Notes: generated by a model from the sequence alone, not told the origin. Counted from the stretch's first letter, positions 51,217 through 59,347 are shown. The stretch is 64,000 nucleotides of DNA from Mycetocola miduiensis (GCF_900115155.1 NZ_FOVM01000001.1:558001-622000); one strand, 5' to 3'. Made by a program: numbers and translations.

Positions 51217-51857
51217 CGAACGTCACCACTTGTCTGGTAATCCGGAGAACCCGTCGGAGCACTGTATCCAGGTGTGGTGGTGTATCCGTTCTCACCGTAT
51301 GCGGTCGTTCCGCTGTACGTAGCACCGGTGGCGATCGTCGGGTCTTCGCCGATGTAGTCCGTGCGGCCTGCCCGGTAGCTAGTGTCCTGGTCAGACGAGT
51401 CGTTTCCGCTCGTCAGCGATTTCGCGAGTCGACCGACAACGATTCCGGTACCGGCGGCGATGGCAATGAAGACGCCTGGGCGACGGCGTGCGAAACGCTT
51501 GACCTCATTGAGCAGGTCACCGGGGTCGCGCGATTCCAGCCATCCCGCGACGTCACCGGCGCGTGATGCCGCCTGGGAGACGAGGTTGGACGCCATCCCT
51601 TCGGTCTCTGACGAGTCCGCCATAGAGCGGAGCTGGTCACTGACTGTGCGGATGCCGTCCGCCGCGCGGTCCTTCTGTGTGGAAACCTGACCGGTCACCT
51701 GGGTGCGAACCTGCCCGACCAGGTTCTTGGCCTGATATCCGACTTCGTTCTTCACGTTGGCAGCCTCGTCTGCTGCGGTGCCGGCAATATGCGATCCAGC
51801 GCCACGCACGCGGTCGGTGGTCGACGTGTCGGCGGCGCTTGATGAGGTTTCTGTCAT
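51213..51857 (-). CDS. hypothetical helical protein of the DUF3618 cluster
   Basis: This 214-residue protein has a long amphipathic helical part (Ala, Glu, Gln, Lys-rich; VRGAGSHIAGTAADEAANVK then NEVGYQAKNLVGQVRTQVTG), one hydrophobic segment (RRPGVFIAIAAGTGIVVGRL) and a Tyr/Gly/Thr-rich disordered tail. The start is ATG 51857 with GAGGAGG at good distance; a longer reading to 51905 is unsupported. It is the first gene of a three-gene unit. Its function is unknown, with membrane-surface association inferred. Confidence 0.75.
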   Translation of the reverse strand: MTETSSSAADTSTTDRVRGAGSHIAGTAADEAANVKNEVGYQAKNLVGQVRTQVTGQVSTQKDRAADGIRTVSDQLRSMADSSETEGMASNLVSQAASRAGDVAGWLESRDPGDLLNEVKRFARRRPGVFIAIAAGTGIVVGRLAKSLTSGNDSSDQDTSYRAGRTDYIGEDPTIATGATYSGTTAYGENGYTTTPGYSAPTGSPDYQTSGDVR

Positions 51858-52101
51858 GATTCTTCCTCCTCGGAGGAGACCGGCCAACCGGGTCAGGAAT
51901 GACACGGCAGCACGGCCTCGAGTCGTGTGAAGAAATCTTCGCCCGACCCACTGCCAACGCCAAGCTTCGGCCTAAGGCTTGACACCCCGCGAACAGGGGA
52001 GTATCGCGTGCGCCCGATACCGCGGGCTTCTCGCCCGAGAAACCGCCAGTCCGCAGTCACTCAGCGTCATCGACCCCGCAATATTCGCTGTGCGAGGAAT
52101 G

Positions 52102-52737
52102 CTAGACGTGCACGAGGGGAGACAGCCCCTTGGCCGTCTCAGCGGCGCCTGGCAGTCCGGATGCTGCAAGCCAATTGCCGAGCATGAGGTAGCCACCCTC
52201 GGTGAGCACGCTCTCGGGGTGAAACTGAACCCCATAGATTGGTGCGTCCCTGTGTCGGAGACCCATGATGACGCCGCCGCTGGTGCGGCTCGTGACGACG
52301 AGGTCATCAGGCACCGTTCCGTCGACAACAGCGAGGGAGTGATACCTGGTCGCCGTGAATGGCTGCGGTACACCGGCATAGAAGGCGCTGGCATCGTGCT
52401 CGACGATACTCGTCTTGCCGTGCATCAGCTCGTCGGCGTTGGTCACGGTTGCACCGAACGCCTCAGCGATCGCCTGGTGGCCGAGGCAGACGCCGAGCAG
52501 TGGGGTGTCCGCCGCAAGAGCGGCTTTCACCATCGCTACCGAAACGCCGGCATCAGCGGGTTTTCCCGGGCCGGGCGACACGAGGACCGCGTCGTACTCG
52601 GCGAGCCGCGCTGCGGCATCCGCTTCGGAAAAGGTGTCGTTCCGAAGTACGTCGGTCTCAGCGCCCAACTGGAGAAGATAACCGTTGAGTGTATAGACGA
52701 AGCTGTCGTAGTTGTCGATCACCAATACGCGCGTCAC
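52102..52737 (-). CDS. pabA: anthranilate/aminodeoxychorismate synthase glutaminase (PabA/TrpG)
   Basis: The 211-residue class I glutamine amidotransferase has the oxyanion and nucleophile block VSPGPGKPADAGVS, then GVCLGHQAIAEAFG (catalytic Cys), and GVQFHPESVLTEGG (His, Glu). It supplies ammonia to a chorismate-using partner, PabB or TrpE; neither is in the window. Its place beside srtE, crgA and pknB is usual in Actinobacteria. PabA and TrpG cannot be separated on sequence; the protein may serve both. Confidence 0.92.
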   Translation of the reverse strand: MTRVLVIDNYDSFVYTLNGYLLQLGAETDVLRNDTFSEADAAARLAEYDAVLVSPGPGKPADAGVSVAMVKAALAADTPLLGVCLGHQAIAEAFGATVTNADELMHGKTSIVEHDASAFYAGVPQPFTATRYHSLAVVDGTVPDDLVVTSRTSGGVIMGLRHRDAPIYGVQFHPESVLTEGGYLMLGNWLAASGLPGAAETAKGLSPLVHV

Positions 52738-52746
52738 GTGGGCCTC

Positions 52747-52905
52747 TCATTCTTCAACGGTTACTTCCTGGGTGTCAACGAACGACTGGACCCAGGGGAA
52801 CACCCAGGTTCCCAACACATACAAAACTACAGCGATGAGAACGAACACGAGCAGCACCCGAACCCAGACCGGGCCGGGCAAGGCTCGCCACAACGCTCCG
52901 TACAC
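52747..52905 (-). CDS. small single-pass membrane protein between srtE and pabA
   Basis: The 52-residue protein starts at GTG 52905, seven bases after GGAG that lies inside the sortase 3' end; it is separated from the sortase stop by a single base. It has one hydrophobic helix (VLLVFVLIAVVLYVLGTWVF) with the ends VYGALWRALPGPVW and WVQSFVDTQEVTVEE. The acidic C-terminus probably faces outside or in. Placed between srtE and pabA, it is likely conserved but unnamed. It stops nine bases before pabA, so srtE, this gene and pabA appear to form an operon. Confidence 0.75.
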   Translation of the reverse strand: MYGALWRALPGPVWVRVLLVFVLIAVVLYVLGTWVFPWVQSFVDTQEVTVEE

Positions 52906-52906
52906 G

Positions 52907-53659
52907 TCAGTTCTCCTGGGTCAGCGATGCGGGTGTCCCTGCGCTGCGGGGTGTCCACGATTCGAACGCACCATAAGCGATGATACGCTCCGCGGTTGAG
53001 AAAGCCGGGTTGCAGCTTGTCAGGGTGATGATGGAGTCGGATGCTTCGACCGCGTCGACTTGCGGCACCGGATTCAGGACCCCGACCCCGGACGGTGCCA
53101 CGTACTCGAGTGTCCGGAAGCGGTAGGTGTACCAGCCCTCACGAATCTCCACGACGATCGCGTCACCGACGTGAAGCTCACCGATCAGATTCAGAGGTTT
53201 ACCGTGAGTGTTGCGATGCCCGGCGATGGCAAAGTTGCCCAGCTCGCCCGGCATCTGGGTGTCGGGGTAATGCCCGAGACCAAGGGGGTTAAGCGTGCGG
53301 GAGGCGGACACGCCGCCGGCGAGCTTGGCCGCGTAGTCGCCTCCGAAGCGTGGCACCCGCAAGATGCCGAACACCTTGCCGTCGCCGGGCTGAGGGAGAA
53401 CAACCGGATCCATCAGTTCCGCTGACGACTGTTCCTGCACGGGAAGGCTGGCCCGCCAGCTTTCGCTCAACTGTGAGGCTGCACGGTCCTGGGAGGCACG
53501 AAGGACTGCGTCGTTGACCCATAACTGCCAGACGAGGAACAGCAGGACGAGGACGCCGCCGGTGACGAGCAGTTCGCCGAGCACCCCGAGCCCGGTTACC
53601 CGTGCGTGTTTTCGCCCCCTGCGGGACCGCGAGCGATCGGACGGCGGGCTGGCGGGCAT
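52907..53659 (-). CDS. srtE: class E sortase
   Basis: The 250-residue transpeptidase has an N-terminal membrane helix (LGELLVTGGVLVLLFLVWQL), a linker and the sortase barrel. The catalytic His (NFAIAGHRNTHGKPLNLIGE), Cys (SIITLTSCNPAFSTAERI) and the Arg shortly after (AERIIAYGAF) are in place. Sortase E anchors LAxTG-type proteins in Actinobacteria; no substrate is visible in this window. It has a gap of 195 bases upstream and overlaps nothing, but the small membrane gene follows by one base. Confidence 0.93.
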   Translation of the reverse strand: MPASPPSDRSRSRRGRKHARVTGLGVLGELLVTGGVLVLLFLVWQLWVNDAVLRASQDRAASQLSESWRASLPVQEQSSAELMDPVVLPQPGDGKVFGILRVPRFGGDYAAKLAGGVSASRTLNPLGLGHYPDTQMPGELGNFAIAGHRNTHGKPLNLIGELHVGDAIVVEIREGWYTYRFRTLEYVAPSGVGVLNPVPQVDAVEASDSIITLTSCNPAFSTAERIIAYGAFESWTPRSAGTPASLTQEN

Positions 53660-53710
53660 TTCGTCAGTCTATCCGTGTGCCGTTGTGTGACCGGAGACTT
53701 CTGCACAGGG

Positions 53711-53823
53711 TTATCCACATGCTGGGGATAATTACACCCGTGTAATTGTCCACAGTGTTAATAACCCTGTTAATAACTCTGGTCTGGGCTTTTCTAAATC
53801 CGCGACAACCGAGGTGTGGAGAA
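53711..53823. other. DnaA-box cluster with AT-rich direct repeats
   Basis: TTATCCACA (53711-53719) and TTGTCCACA (53746-53754) are exact DnaA boxes. TGTGGAGAA (53815-53823) is an 8/9 box on the other strand, and TGTGGATCG (near 53837) and TGTGGAAAC (near 53848) match 7/9. The palindrome AATTACACCCGTGTAATT (53730-53747) and two GTTAATAAC copies (53757-53765, 53769-53777) lie between. The stretch also serves as promoter region for srtE. It may be a DnaA regulatory, titration or origin-type element. Confidence 0.6.
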
Positions 53824-53854
53824 TCCCGGGCGTGTGTGGATCGACCTGTGGAAA

Positions 53855-54100
53855 CTAGCGCCAGCGGGTTGTCATCAGGAAGCCGATGAATGCGATACCG
53901 AAGCCGACAACGATGTTCCAGGACTCGAGCGCGGGGACGGGCAACGCGCCCTGGCTCACGTAGAACACAATGATCCAGGCCAGGCCGAGGAGCATGAAGC
54001 CGAACATGACTGGCTTGAACCACACGGGGTTGGGTGCCTGCTCACCGGAGCGCTGAGTGCTCGGGGCGGCCTGGGTGCTCTTCGTCTTGTCGCGTGCCAT
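53855..54100 (-). CDS. crgA: cell division protein CrgA
   Basis: The 81-residue protein has a charged N-terminus, two membrane helices and the CrgA signature (NPVWFKPVMFGFMLLGLAWI, VFYVSQGALPVPALESWN, then IVVGFGIAFIGFLMTTRWR). CrgA regulates septum assembly, binding FtsZ, FtsQ, FtsI and PbpA. The closing W-R is family-typical. It is a single gene near origin-type genes as in M. tuberculosis and Streptomyces. Confidence 0.94.
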   Translation of the reverse strand: MARDKTKSTQAAPSTQRSGEQAPNPVWFKPVMFGFMLLGLAWIIVFYVSQGALPVPALESWNIVVGFGIAFIGFLMTTRWR

Positions 54101-54118
54101 ATGGGCGATTCTAGTCGG

Positions 54119-54991
54119 TTAGAGAATGAAAGTGCTCACGAACGGGACGAGACTCAGTGCCACGAGAACCACGCAGAGCGCGACGATCAGGACGATCTGC
54201 CTGCTCTTGTGTTTGAGGTGTCGCGTTTCGTAGTAGATCAGCCCAGCCAGTGCACCACCGACAAGCCCGCCGACGTGCGCCTGCCAGGCCACGTTGATTC
54301 CGGGGATGAAGCCGATCACGAGGTTGATTCCGACTAGGACGAGCAGCCCGTTCATGTTGCCGCCGCGCTTGCGCTGGATGACGAGGAACGCTCCCATCAG
54401 GCCGAAGATGGCACCGGATGCTCCGACCACCGGAACGAAATCTCCGGCGAGGAACGATACTCCGAGCGACCCGGCGAAACCGGAAATGAGATAAAGCGTG
54501 AGGAATCTCGCTCGCCCCAGCATCGGCTCGAGCGCCTGGCCGAAGAGCCACAGCGAGTACATGTTCAGGGCGATGTGGAATATGAAGCCCTGGGAATGAG
54601 CGAACACCGTGGTGAGCATCCGCCAGGGCTCGAAGTCATATCCCGGATAAAAACCAGACGGGAGCGAGTACACGCCGGCGTACAGGAGCTGCTGCGTCAC
54701 CCCGAGTCCCGGGATGAGCTGCAGCAGGAACACGAACGCCGTAACGGCGATCAGGATGTATGTGACGAGGGGACGGTCTCCGCTCCGGCTGAAGAACCCT
54801 GTCCGAGCGCGCGGCGTCGTCTTGCGCTGCTCCCTCATGCACTCCGGGCAGATCACTCCGACAGCGCCCGGGGTCTGGCATTCACCACAGATCGTGCGCC
54901 CGCACCGCTGGCAGAGAACAAAGCTCTGCCGATCGGGATGCCGGTAACAGAAATTACCTGAGCGAACAGGCGGCACGGACGACTGGCTCAT
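54119..54991 (-). CDS. rhomboid family intramembrane serine protease with zinc-ribbon N-terminus
   Basis: The 290-residue protein has an N-terminal zinc-ribbon-like stretch (CYRHPDR then CQRCGRTICGECQ and CPEC, about residues 15-55) and six helices of a rhomboid core. Active-site pieces are the oxyanion block FHIALNMYSLWLFG, catalytic Ser in VVGASGAIFGLMGAFLV, and His in WQAHVGGLVGG. The cytosolic zinc domain suggests a regulator or adaptor. It cleaves unknown membrane-bound substrates. It lies 18 bases from crgA. Confidence 0.93.
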   Translation of the reverse strand: MSQSSVPPVRSGNFCYRHPDRQSFVLCQRCGRTICGECQTPGAVGVICPECMREQRKTTPRARTGFFSRSGDRPLVTYILIAVTAFVFLLQLIPGLGVTQQLLYAGVYSLPSGFYPGYDFEPWRMLTTVFAHSQGFIFHIALNMYSLWLFGQALEPMLGRARFLTLYLISGFAGSLGVSFLAGDFVPVVGASGAIFGLMGAFLVIQRKRGGNMNGLLVLVGINLVIGFIPGINVAWQAHVGGLVGGALAGLIYYETRHLKHKSRQIVLIVALCVVLVALSLVPFVSTFIL

Positions 54992-55030
54992 CGGACATGT
55001 CTCAGAGGAGAGCCGGTTGTTGTTCGCTGT

Positions 55031-55573
55031 TTAGGCGTCGGCAACCGTGACGCTCTCGATGACGATGTCGTCGAGGGGGCGGTCACGGGCGTCACGAGGA
55101 ACCTCAGCGAGCTTGTCGACGACCTTGCGGCTGGCTTCATCTTCGACAGCACCGAAGATAGTGTGCTTGCCCTGGAGCCAGCTCGTGTTGCCGACGGTGA
55201 TGAAGAACTGCGACCCGTTGGTGCCCTTGCCTGCGATTTTTCCGGCGTTTGCCATCGCGAGCATGTACGGCTCGTTGAAGTTGAGTTCCGGGTTGATCTC
55301 GTCGTCGAACTTGTATCCGGGGCCACCGGTACCGTTGCCGAGCGGGTCTCCGCCCTGGATCATGAAGCCGGGGATGATGCGGTGGAAGATGACGCCGTTG
55401 TAGAGCGGCGTGTTCTTCTTGGTCTCACCGGTGCGCTCGTCGGTCCAGTCCGCCTCGCCCGTGGCGAGTCCTACGAAGTTCTTGACCGTCTTGGGGGCGT
55501 GGTCTCCGAAGAGGTTGACCTTGATATCGCCGTAGTTGGTGTGGAGGGTTGCGACAGCGGTGTGCTTTGACAT
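55031..55573 (-). CDS. ppiA: peptidyl-prolyl cis-trans isomerase, cyclophilin type
   Basis: The 180-residue protein starts SKHTAVATLHTNYGDIKVNL and has the cyclophilin core: FHRIIPGFMIQGGDPLGNGT then GGPGYKFDDEINPELNF, the MANAGKIAGKGTNGSQFFIT block, and TSWLQGKHTIFGAVEDEASR. Active-site Arg, Phe, Gln and the WL (Trp) are in place. It speeds proline isomerisation; cytoplasmic. The ATG at 55573 begins the family's N-terminus. It is close to crgA as in other Actinobacteria. Confidence 0.95.
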   Translation of the reverse strand: MSKHTAVATLHTNYGDIKVNLFGDHAPKTVKNFVGLATGEADWTDERTGETKKNTPLYNGVIFHRIIPGFMIQGGDPLGNGTGGPGYKFDDEINPELNFNEPYMLAMANAGKIAGKGTNGSQFFITVGNTSWLQGKHTIFGAVEDEASRKVVDKLAEVPRDARDRPLDDIVIESVTVADA

Positions 55574-55680
55574 GTTTTCAATTCTTACACAACCATCGAC
55601 CCCGTCCGGGTGGTGTTCGGGGCATTCGGTGGCAAGATGGAGTTCTGTCGCGTCAAAAACGAGATCAATGGAGGTCAGCG

Positions 55681-56199
55681 GTGAGTCTGTCACGCAAGCG
55701 CAAGAAAGAACTCAAGCGACTCAAGGGTGAGGCCAATGAGTTGTGGCGAGCCCAACAGGAGATTCTTGACCACGCCAACCATGTCGCCCGTGAGGCGAGC
55801 AGGCAGTTGGGTGCATATGGCCGTGAACAGGTCGTTCCCTCCGTCGTGAGCACGTACGAGCACAAGGTCCAGCCGGTCGTCGACCGCGGATACGCTGCGT
55901 CTCGCGGCGTTGTCGAGGGTGCAAAGCGTGGCCTCGACAAGACGGTCCTCCCGGTTCTCGGTGGGGTCGTCGGTACAGCGTTGTCCATCGGAGACATCGC
56001 GAAGGACCACCGGGTCCGTGCGGCCCTCGAGCGCTTCCAGCCGAAGCCGCCGCCCAAGAAGTCCAATGTCGGCAGCGTCATCGCCGTCGGCGCAGGCGTT
56101 CTCGCTGCTGCCGGCGTGGCGTATGCCGTCTGGCAGACCTTCCGGGCAGACGACGAGCTCTGGGTCGCGGATGAAGAGCCGGCACTGCCCAACCTCTGA
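55681..56199 (+). CDS. hypothetical protein with C-terminal membrane helix
   Basis: The 172-residue protein has a highly charged coiled N-terminal region (SRKRKKELKRLKGEANELWR) and one hydrophobic helix near residues 130-150 (VGSVIAVGAGVLAAAGVAYA). I do not recognise a family; proteins of this type occur beside the tRNA-Ile/Ala and cyclophilin genes in Microbacteriaceae. GTG 55681 follows GGAGG closely. It is followed by a strong terminator. Confidence 0.7.
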   Translation: MSLSRKRKKELKRLKGEANELWRAQQEILDHANHVAREASRQLGAYGREQVVPSVVSTYEHKVQPVVDRGYAASRGVVEGAKRGLDKTVLPVLGGVVGTALSIGDIAKDHRVRAALERFQPKPPPKKSNVGSVIAVGAGVLAAAGVAYAVWQTFRADDELWVADEEPALPNL

Positions 56200-56211
56200 A
56201 TTCCTGCTTCT

Positions 56212-56247
56212 GAAAATGGCCGGTCCCGTTTGGGACCGGCCATTTTC
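56212..56247 (+). terminator. strong bidirectional terminator
   Basis: GAAAATGGCCGGTCCC (56212-56227) and GGGACCGGCCATTTTC (56232-56247) pair perfectly over 16 bp with a GTTT loop. The AAAA and TTTT ends form U-tracts on both strands, so it can stop the + strand gene and the convergent NUDIX gene. Confidence 0.93.
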
Positions 56248-56317
56248 TGTTGAGGGCAAGCCCTGTTTGCGATCCGGGCTGGGGTGCGGACCGCCTCAAT
56301 GTAACTGTGCCGAGAGG

Positions 56318-56731
56318 TTACAGCATGCCGAGGGCCACGTCGACGAGAGCCACGTGGTTGAGGGACGGGATCGCTGCCAGAGGATGCCATGCGGCCTGAT
56401 CAGTCGATCCGCCGATCTCGTGGGTGAGCTCGCCGCCGGTCACGTGGGCCCGGTAAATGATCCGCAGGCCGTGCAGCGCTTCTGTCGCACCCGGCGTAAG
56501 GCGGTCCTCCGGCTGCGCCACGAATGAGGAGATACCGAGAAGGTCAGCCAGCTCGGCTGTATAGCCGGTCTCCTCGAAGATCTCGCGAACGGCGGCGTCC
56601 GCTGGGTCTTCGCCCGGATCAATGCCACCACCGGGCAACGTCCAGCCGCTGCGGCCGTGTTCACGCCAGTGGGCGAGGAGGATGCGATCGCCATCGATGA
56701 TAACTCCGTACGCAGCCACTCGAATATCCAT
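56318..56731 (-). CDS. NUDIX hydrolase
   Basis: The 137-residue protein has a complete Nudix box: GGGIDPGEDPADAAVREIFE then ETGYTAEL (GX5EX7REUXEEXGU). It hydrolyses nucleoside diphosphates linked to another group, such as oxidised nucleotides or nucleotide sugars. Substrate unknown. It is the last chromosomal gene before the integrated element. Confidence 0.93.
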   Translation of the reverse strand: MDIRVAAYGVIIDGDRILLAHWREHGRSGWTLPGGGIDPGEDPADAAVREIFEETGYTAELADLLGISSFVAQPEDRLTPGATEALHGLRIIYRAHVTGGELTHEIGGSTDQAAWHPLAAIPSLNHVALVDVALGML

Positions 56732-56772
56732 GAGGTCACCATACTCATGCGGCTGCTTCGGTGCCTGGTACG

Positions 56773-56801
56773 AAAAAGGCCCACCTCATGATGAGGAAGG
56801 C
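56773..56801 (-). terminator. terminator of the original tRNA-Ala gene
   Basis: Read on the minus strand, GCCTTCCTCA-TCA-TGAGGTGGGC forms a stem with a small internal bulge and is followed by CTTTTTC. It lies just beyond the tRNA-Ala 3' fragment, so it is presumably the host tRNA terminator left at the element border. Confidence 0.7.
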
Positions 56802-56811
56802 GTATTTTTTG

Positions 56812-56856
56812 TGGAGCCTAGGGGAATCGAACCCCTGACCTCCTGCTTGCAAAGCA
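56812..56856 (-). mobile_element. element attachment site: displaced 3' end of tRNA-Ala(TGC)
   Basis: From the discriminator A (56812) through the T-arm (GGTTCGATTCC on the minus strand), variable loop and the TGC anticodon, about 45 nt match tRNA-Ala. Beyond 56856 the 5' half is absent, so this is not a working tRNA. A 3' tRNA fragment next to a tyrosine integrase is the hallmark of an att site left by integration into the gene; the intact tRNA should lie at the other border, outside the window. Confidence 0.82.
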
Positions 56857-56914
56857 TGATGATAGAGCGCGTTTTCCCTGATCAGGGGCAGTGTGGGAAT
56901 TAGTCGAGGCGCAC

Positions 56915-57580
56915 CTAGGGCGCACCGTTTCGCTGACCGTTTGCCACGCCTCGCAGAGCGGCGATCAAATCGGCGCGCTTCCCGGGCTGGTTCATCGATT
57001 TCGGCCCCGGATGCCAAGTCTCGACCACGTTCAGTACAGGTCGCCGCAACGATCGTTCTATGTTCGCTTGCCAGCCGCGCTGAGCAAACCGGCCGGACAG
57101 CACGACCGTCTCGAGCCGTGGAAGCAGTCGCATCAGCTCAAGTAGAGAGGCCGCTCCCTCGGCCACTTCGGCGACCTTCGGCTTCACGGATGCCGGTCCG
57201 AGATACCACCGGACTATGTTCCAGGCGAGGAAGCCGCTGTGCAATCCCGCCGCCTCCCTTGCCCGCCAGAGATTCTCCGCGGTCACGTCATCGTTGTCGA
57301 CGGAGATGAACCCGGATCCTGGGCGCCGACTCCCGCTAACAGCATTGGTCATCGGTCCGGGAGCTTCAAGTACGAACAGCGTGCGAGCTTCAACGCCGGC
57401 CTCGGCGGGATCGAAGCTCGGAACGATGCGGCCTGGCATTCGGGCCTCCACCGACATCGCCCACTCCCGGAGAGGCTGGACACGGTCGACCTCGTCCAGC
57501 ATTGCGAGACGCTCGTCACGAGTCTGGGAGGAGCGAAAGCCGCGAGGGGAGCTAAGGAACATGCTCATCAGCGTATCCAC
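56915..57580 (-). CDS. uracil-DNA glycosylase superfamily protein carried by the element
   Basis: The 221-residue protein has a UDG-like layout: LFVLEAPGPMTNAVSGSRRP (motif with GxAPG), SGFISVDNDDVTAENLW, GFLAWNIVRWYLG, then TVVLSGRFAQRGW and VETWHPGPKSMNQPGKRADL (HPxP). Members cut uracil or other bases, or have lost that activity and serve in phage defence and anti-restriction. The start is GTG 57580 after AAGGA. It stands alone next to the att site, with a purine-rich tract between it and the integrase gene. Confidence 0.72.
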   Translation of the reverse strand: MDTLMSMFLSSPRGFRSSQTRDERLAMLDEVDRVQPLREWAMSVEARMPGRIVPSFDPAEAGVEARTLFVLEAPGPMTNAVSGSRRPGSGFISVDNDDVTAENLWRAREAAGLHSGFLAWNIVRWYLGPASVKPKVAEVAEGAASLLELMRLLPRLETVVLSGRFAQRGWQANIERSLRRPVLNVVETWHPGPKSMNQPGKRADLIAALRGVANGQRNGAP

Positions 57581-57683
57581 CGAAGCGTCCTTCTATTAAG
57601 AGGACAGCAGGAGCTATTAGGAGGAAGAGGAGGAGGCTCTGTCAAGAGGAACATCGGGAGGCTGCCTGTTGCCCGGTTCGCCT

Positions 57684-58790
57684 CTAGAGCACACCGTCGG
57701 TAAGCGCGTCCATCTTGGCCATGAGAGGCGCAAGTCCCGCCGGGGCTAGATGGCCGTACTGGTCGAGCGTGATCGACGGTCTGGCGTGGCCCATGGCGCG
57801 AGATACCGACAGCAAGTCAGCTCCCGCCTCCGAAAGCGCGATGGCCGCGAAGGTGTGGCGAAGTCCATGGACGTTGATGCGCTCGACGGGTTGTCGGCGA
57901 TCCTGGTTCGCTCGAGCCACGGCACGGGTCACAGCGTCCGAGACGTAACTCTTGCCGATCGGCTGACCAGGCGTCCGCGGACTCGGGAACATCCAATCGG
58001 TCTGGAGGCGCCCGCCGACCTGATACTCAAGAAGGGGCAACACCGCTTTTGGAACTGGGAGTACGCGACGACTCGCCCTGGTCTTCGTTGTGTCGGTCTC
58101 ACCGCCAGAGTTCTTGACGCTGAGGTGGCCACGCGCCAGGTCGCCAACGAGCAGCGTGCGGGCTTCGCCCGACCGTAGCCCCATGAGGCCGAGAACCGAC
58201 AAAAGAGCCTTCTCCCTGTCGCTTGCCGCAGCTCCGATCACGGCGATCAGCTCCGCGGACGACCAATGCGGGAGCTCCTTGTGCCCGAGTGAGACGACGA
58301 TACCGTCGGTGGGGTCACGGTCGACCAAAGTGTCACGGATCCCCCGCTTGATTGCAGCACGTAGGATCTCAAGCTGCTTCTTCCGGCTCGAGCGGGCAAC
58401 ATCATTCCGCTGCGACCAGATCTCGATCTCCGTGGTGTCGATCGTGGACACCAGTCGATCACCGAAGTGGTTTCGGACGCCTTGGGCGTGGTGACGATCG
58501 GCCTCGAGGGTCTTCGGTGCTCGGTCAGCTTTGGCAGCTACGTGGCGGTCGAGGAGCGTACCGACGGTGAGCGAATCCCGACGGATGCGTTGCGCCTTCG
58601 GGTTCTGCATCTGGTTCGCATCGTCGAGAAGCGCCTGAGCCTTCTGATGCTCTTTGTATGACTGCTTGCGCTGCGAGGCGTCGCGGCCTGTTCCTTCGCG
58701 CCAGCGTCGCTGCCAGCGATCACGGCCCGCCTGCCGGCGTCTAGCAATTTCGTCTTTGGGGAGGTTCTTCCAAAGGTCATAGACGGTCAT
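57684..58790 (-). CDS. int: tyrosine recombinase/integrase
   Basis: The 368-residue enzyme has an N-terminal arm-binding region, a core-binding SAM-like domain and a C-terminal catalytic domain. Catalytic residues are R206 (GLMGLRSGEART), K near 236, H308-xx-R311 (VHGLRHTF), H335 (RAMGHARPS) and nucleophile Y345 (LDQYGHL). It inserts and excises the element at tRNA-Ala. Its ATG overlaps the repressor stop, so expression is tied to that transcript. The core is closest to actinophage and ICE integrases. Confidence 0.96.
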   Translation of the reverse strand: MTVYDLWKNLPKDEIARRRQAGRDRWQRRWREGTGRDASQRKQSYKEHQKAQALLDDANQMQNPKAQRIRRDSLTVGTLLDRHVAAKADRAPKTLEADRHHAQGVRNHFGDRLVSTIDTTEIEIWSQRNDVARSSRKKQLEILRAAIKRGIRDTLVDRDPTDGIVVSLGHKELPHWSSAELIAVIGAAASDREKALLSVLGLMGLRSGEARTLLVGDLARGHLSVKNSGGETDTTKTRASRRVLPVPKAVLPLLEYQVGGRLQTDWMFPSPRTPGQPIGKSYVSDAVTRAVARANQDRRQPVERINVHGLRHTFAAIALSEAGADLLSVSRAMGHARPSITLDQYGHLAPAGLAPLMAKMDALTDGVL

Positions 58791-59248
58791 CGCTCAGACT
58801 CGGTTCGGCGGGCGATCTCGGCCCGCAGCTCGTCGGTTGAGAACACAGCGAGCACCTGACGGGTCAGAGACTCCCGCGCAGCGATGGCAGCCGTGGTGTT
58901 GAGGTCGGGGGCAGCCACGGTGCTCTTCGCTTCGGCGAGGAGTTCGGCTGCCCTGTCGCGGCCGAGACCACTTAGGACGGCCGGCGCGATTCCCAAAGCG
59001 GAGGCAAGTAGGGCGAGCGTCTGGTCGGGCGGGACGGTCACCTTGGGTTCCCCGTCGCGGTACCGGATCCCGGAGAGCGCAATCCGGGTGGCTCCCAGGC
59101 TCAGGCCGGTAGCGGCAGCCAGGTCGGCCGCAGTCAGACCGGACTTCTTGTACGTAGCGTTGAGGATTAAGGACTCTGCGGGGAGTTGCATCGAGTCGCT
59201 CGATGGCTGCGGTGGCTCACTGCCAGAGGTGAAGTCGTGCAAAGCCAT
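58787..59248 (-). CDS. XRE/CI-like regulator, likely element repressor
   Basis: The 153-residue protein has an HTH-type N-terminal half (LILNATYKKSGLTAADLAAA then TGLSLGATRIALSGIR) and a C-terminal part of helices. It resembles phage-type lysogeny repressors but lacks a clear peptidase domain. It sits divergent from the excisionase gene with a palindromic operator in between, and overlaps the integrase gene, so it probably represses excisionase and itself and co-expresses integrase. Confidence 0.75.
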   Translation of the reverse strand: MALHDFTSGSEPPQPSSDSMQLPAESLILNATYKKSGLTAADLAAATGLSLGATRIALSGIRYRDGEPKVTVPPDQTLALLASALGIAPAVLSGLGRDRAAELLAEAKSTVAAPDLNTTAAIAARESLTRQVLAVFSTDELRAEIARRTESER

Positions 59249-59314
59249 GTTGGGCCCTCCTGTTGTTCTCCGTGATTAGATGGTCGCTGATTTACCTAAT
59301 ACAGACTGCCACAG

Positions 59315-59347
59315 ATTTACTACCATATGCTACAAAATGTAGTAAAT
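59315..59347. promoter_or_regulatory. operator palindrome between repressor and excisionase genes
   Basis: ATTTACTAC (59315-59323) and GTAGTAAAT (59339-59347) are perfect 9-bp inverted arms 15 bp apart, with the smaller palindrome CTACAAAATGTAG inside. A related GATTTACC sits near 59289. The region is AT-rich and lies directly before the excisionase GTG, so it should block that promoter. Confidence 0.65.

Noticed and set aside
56812-56886. Functional tRNA-Ala at the element border
   Set aside because: Only the 3' half is present; the D-arm and acceptor 5' strand are missing.
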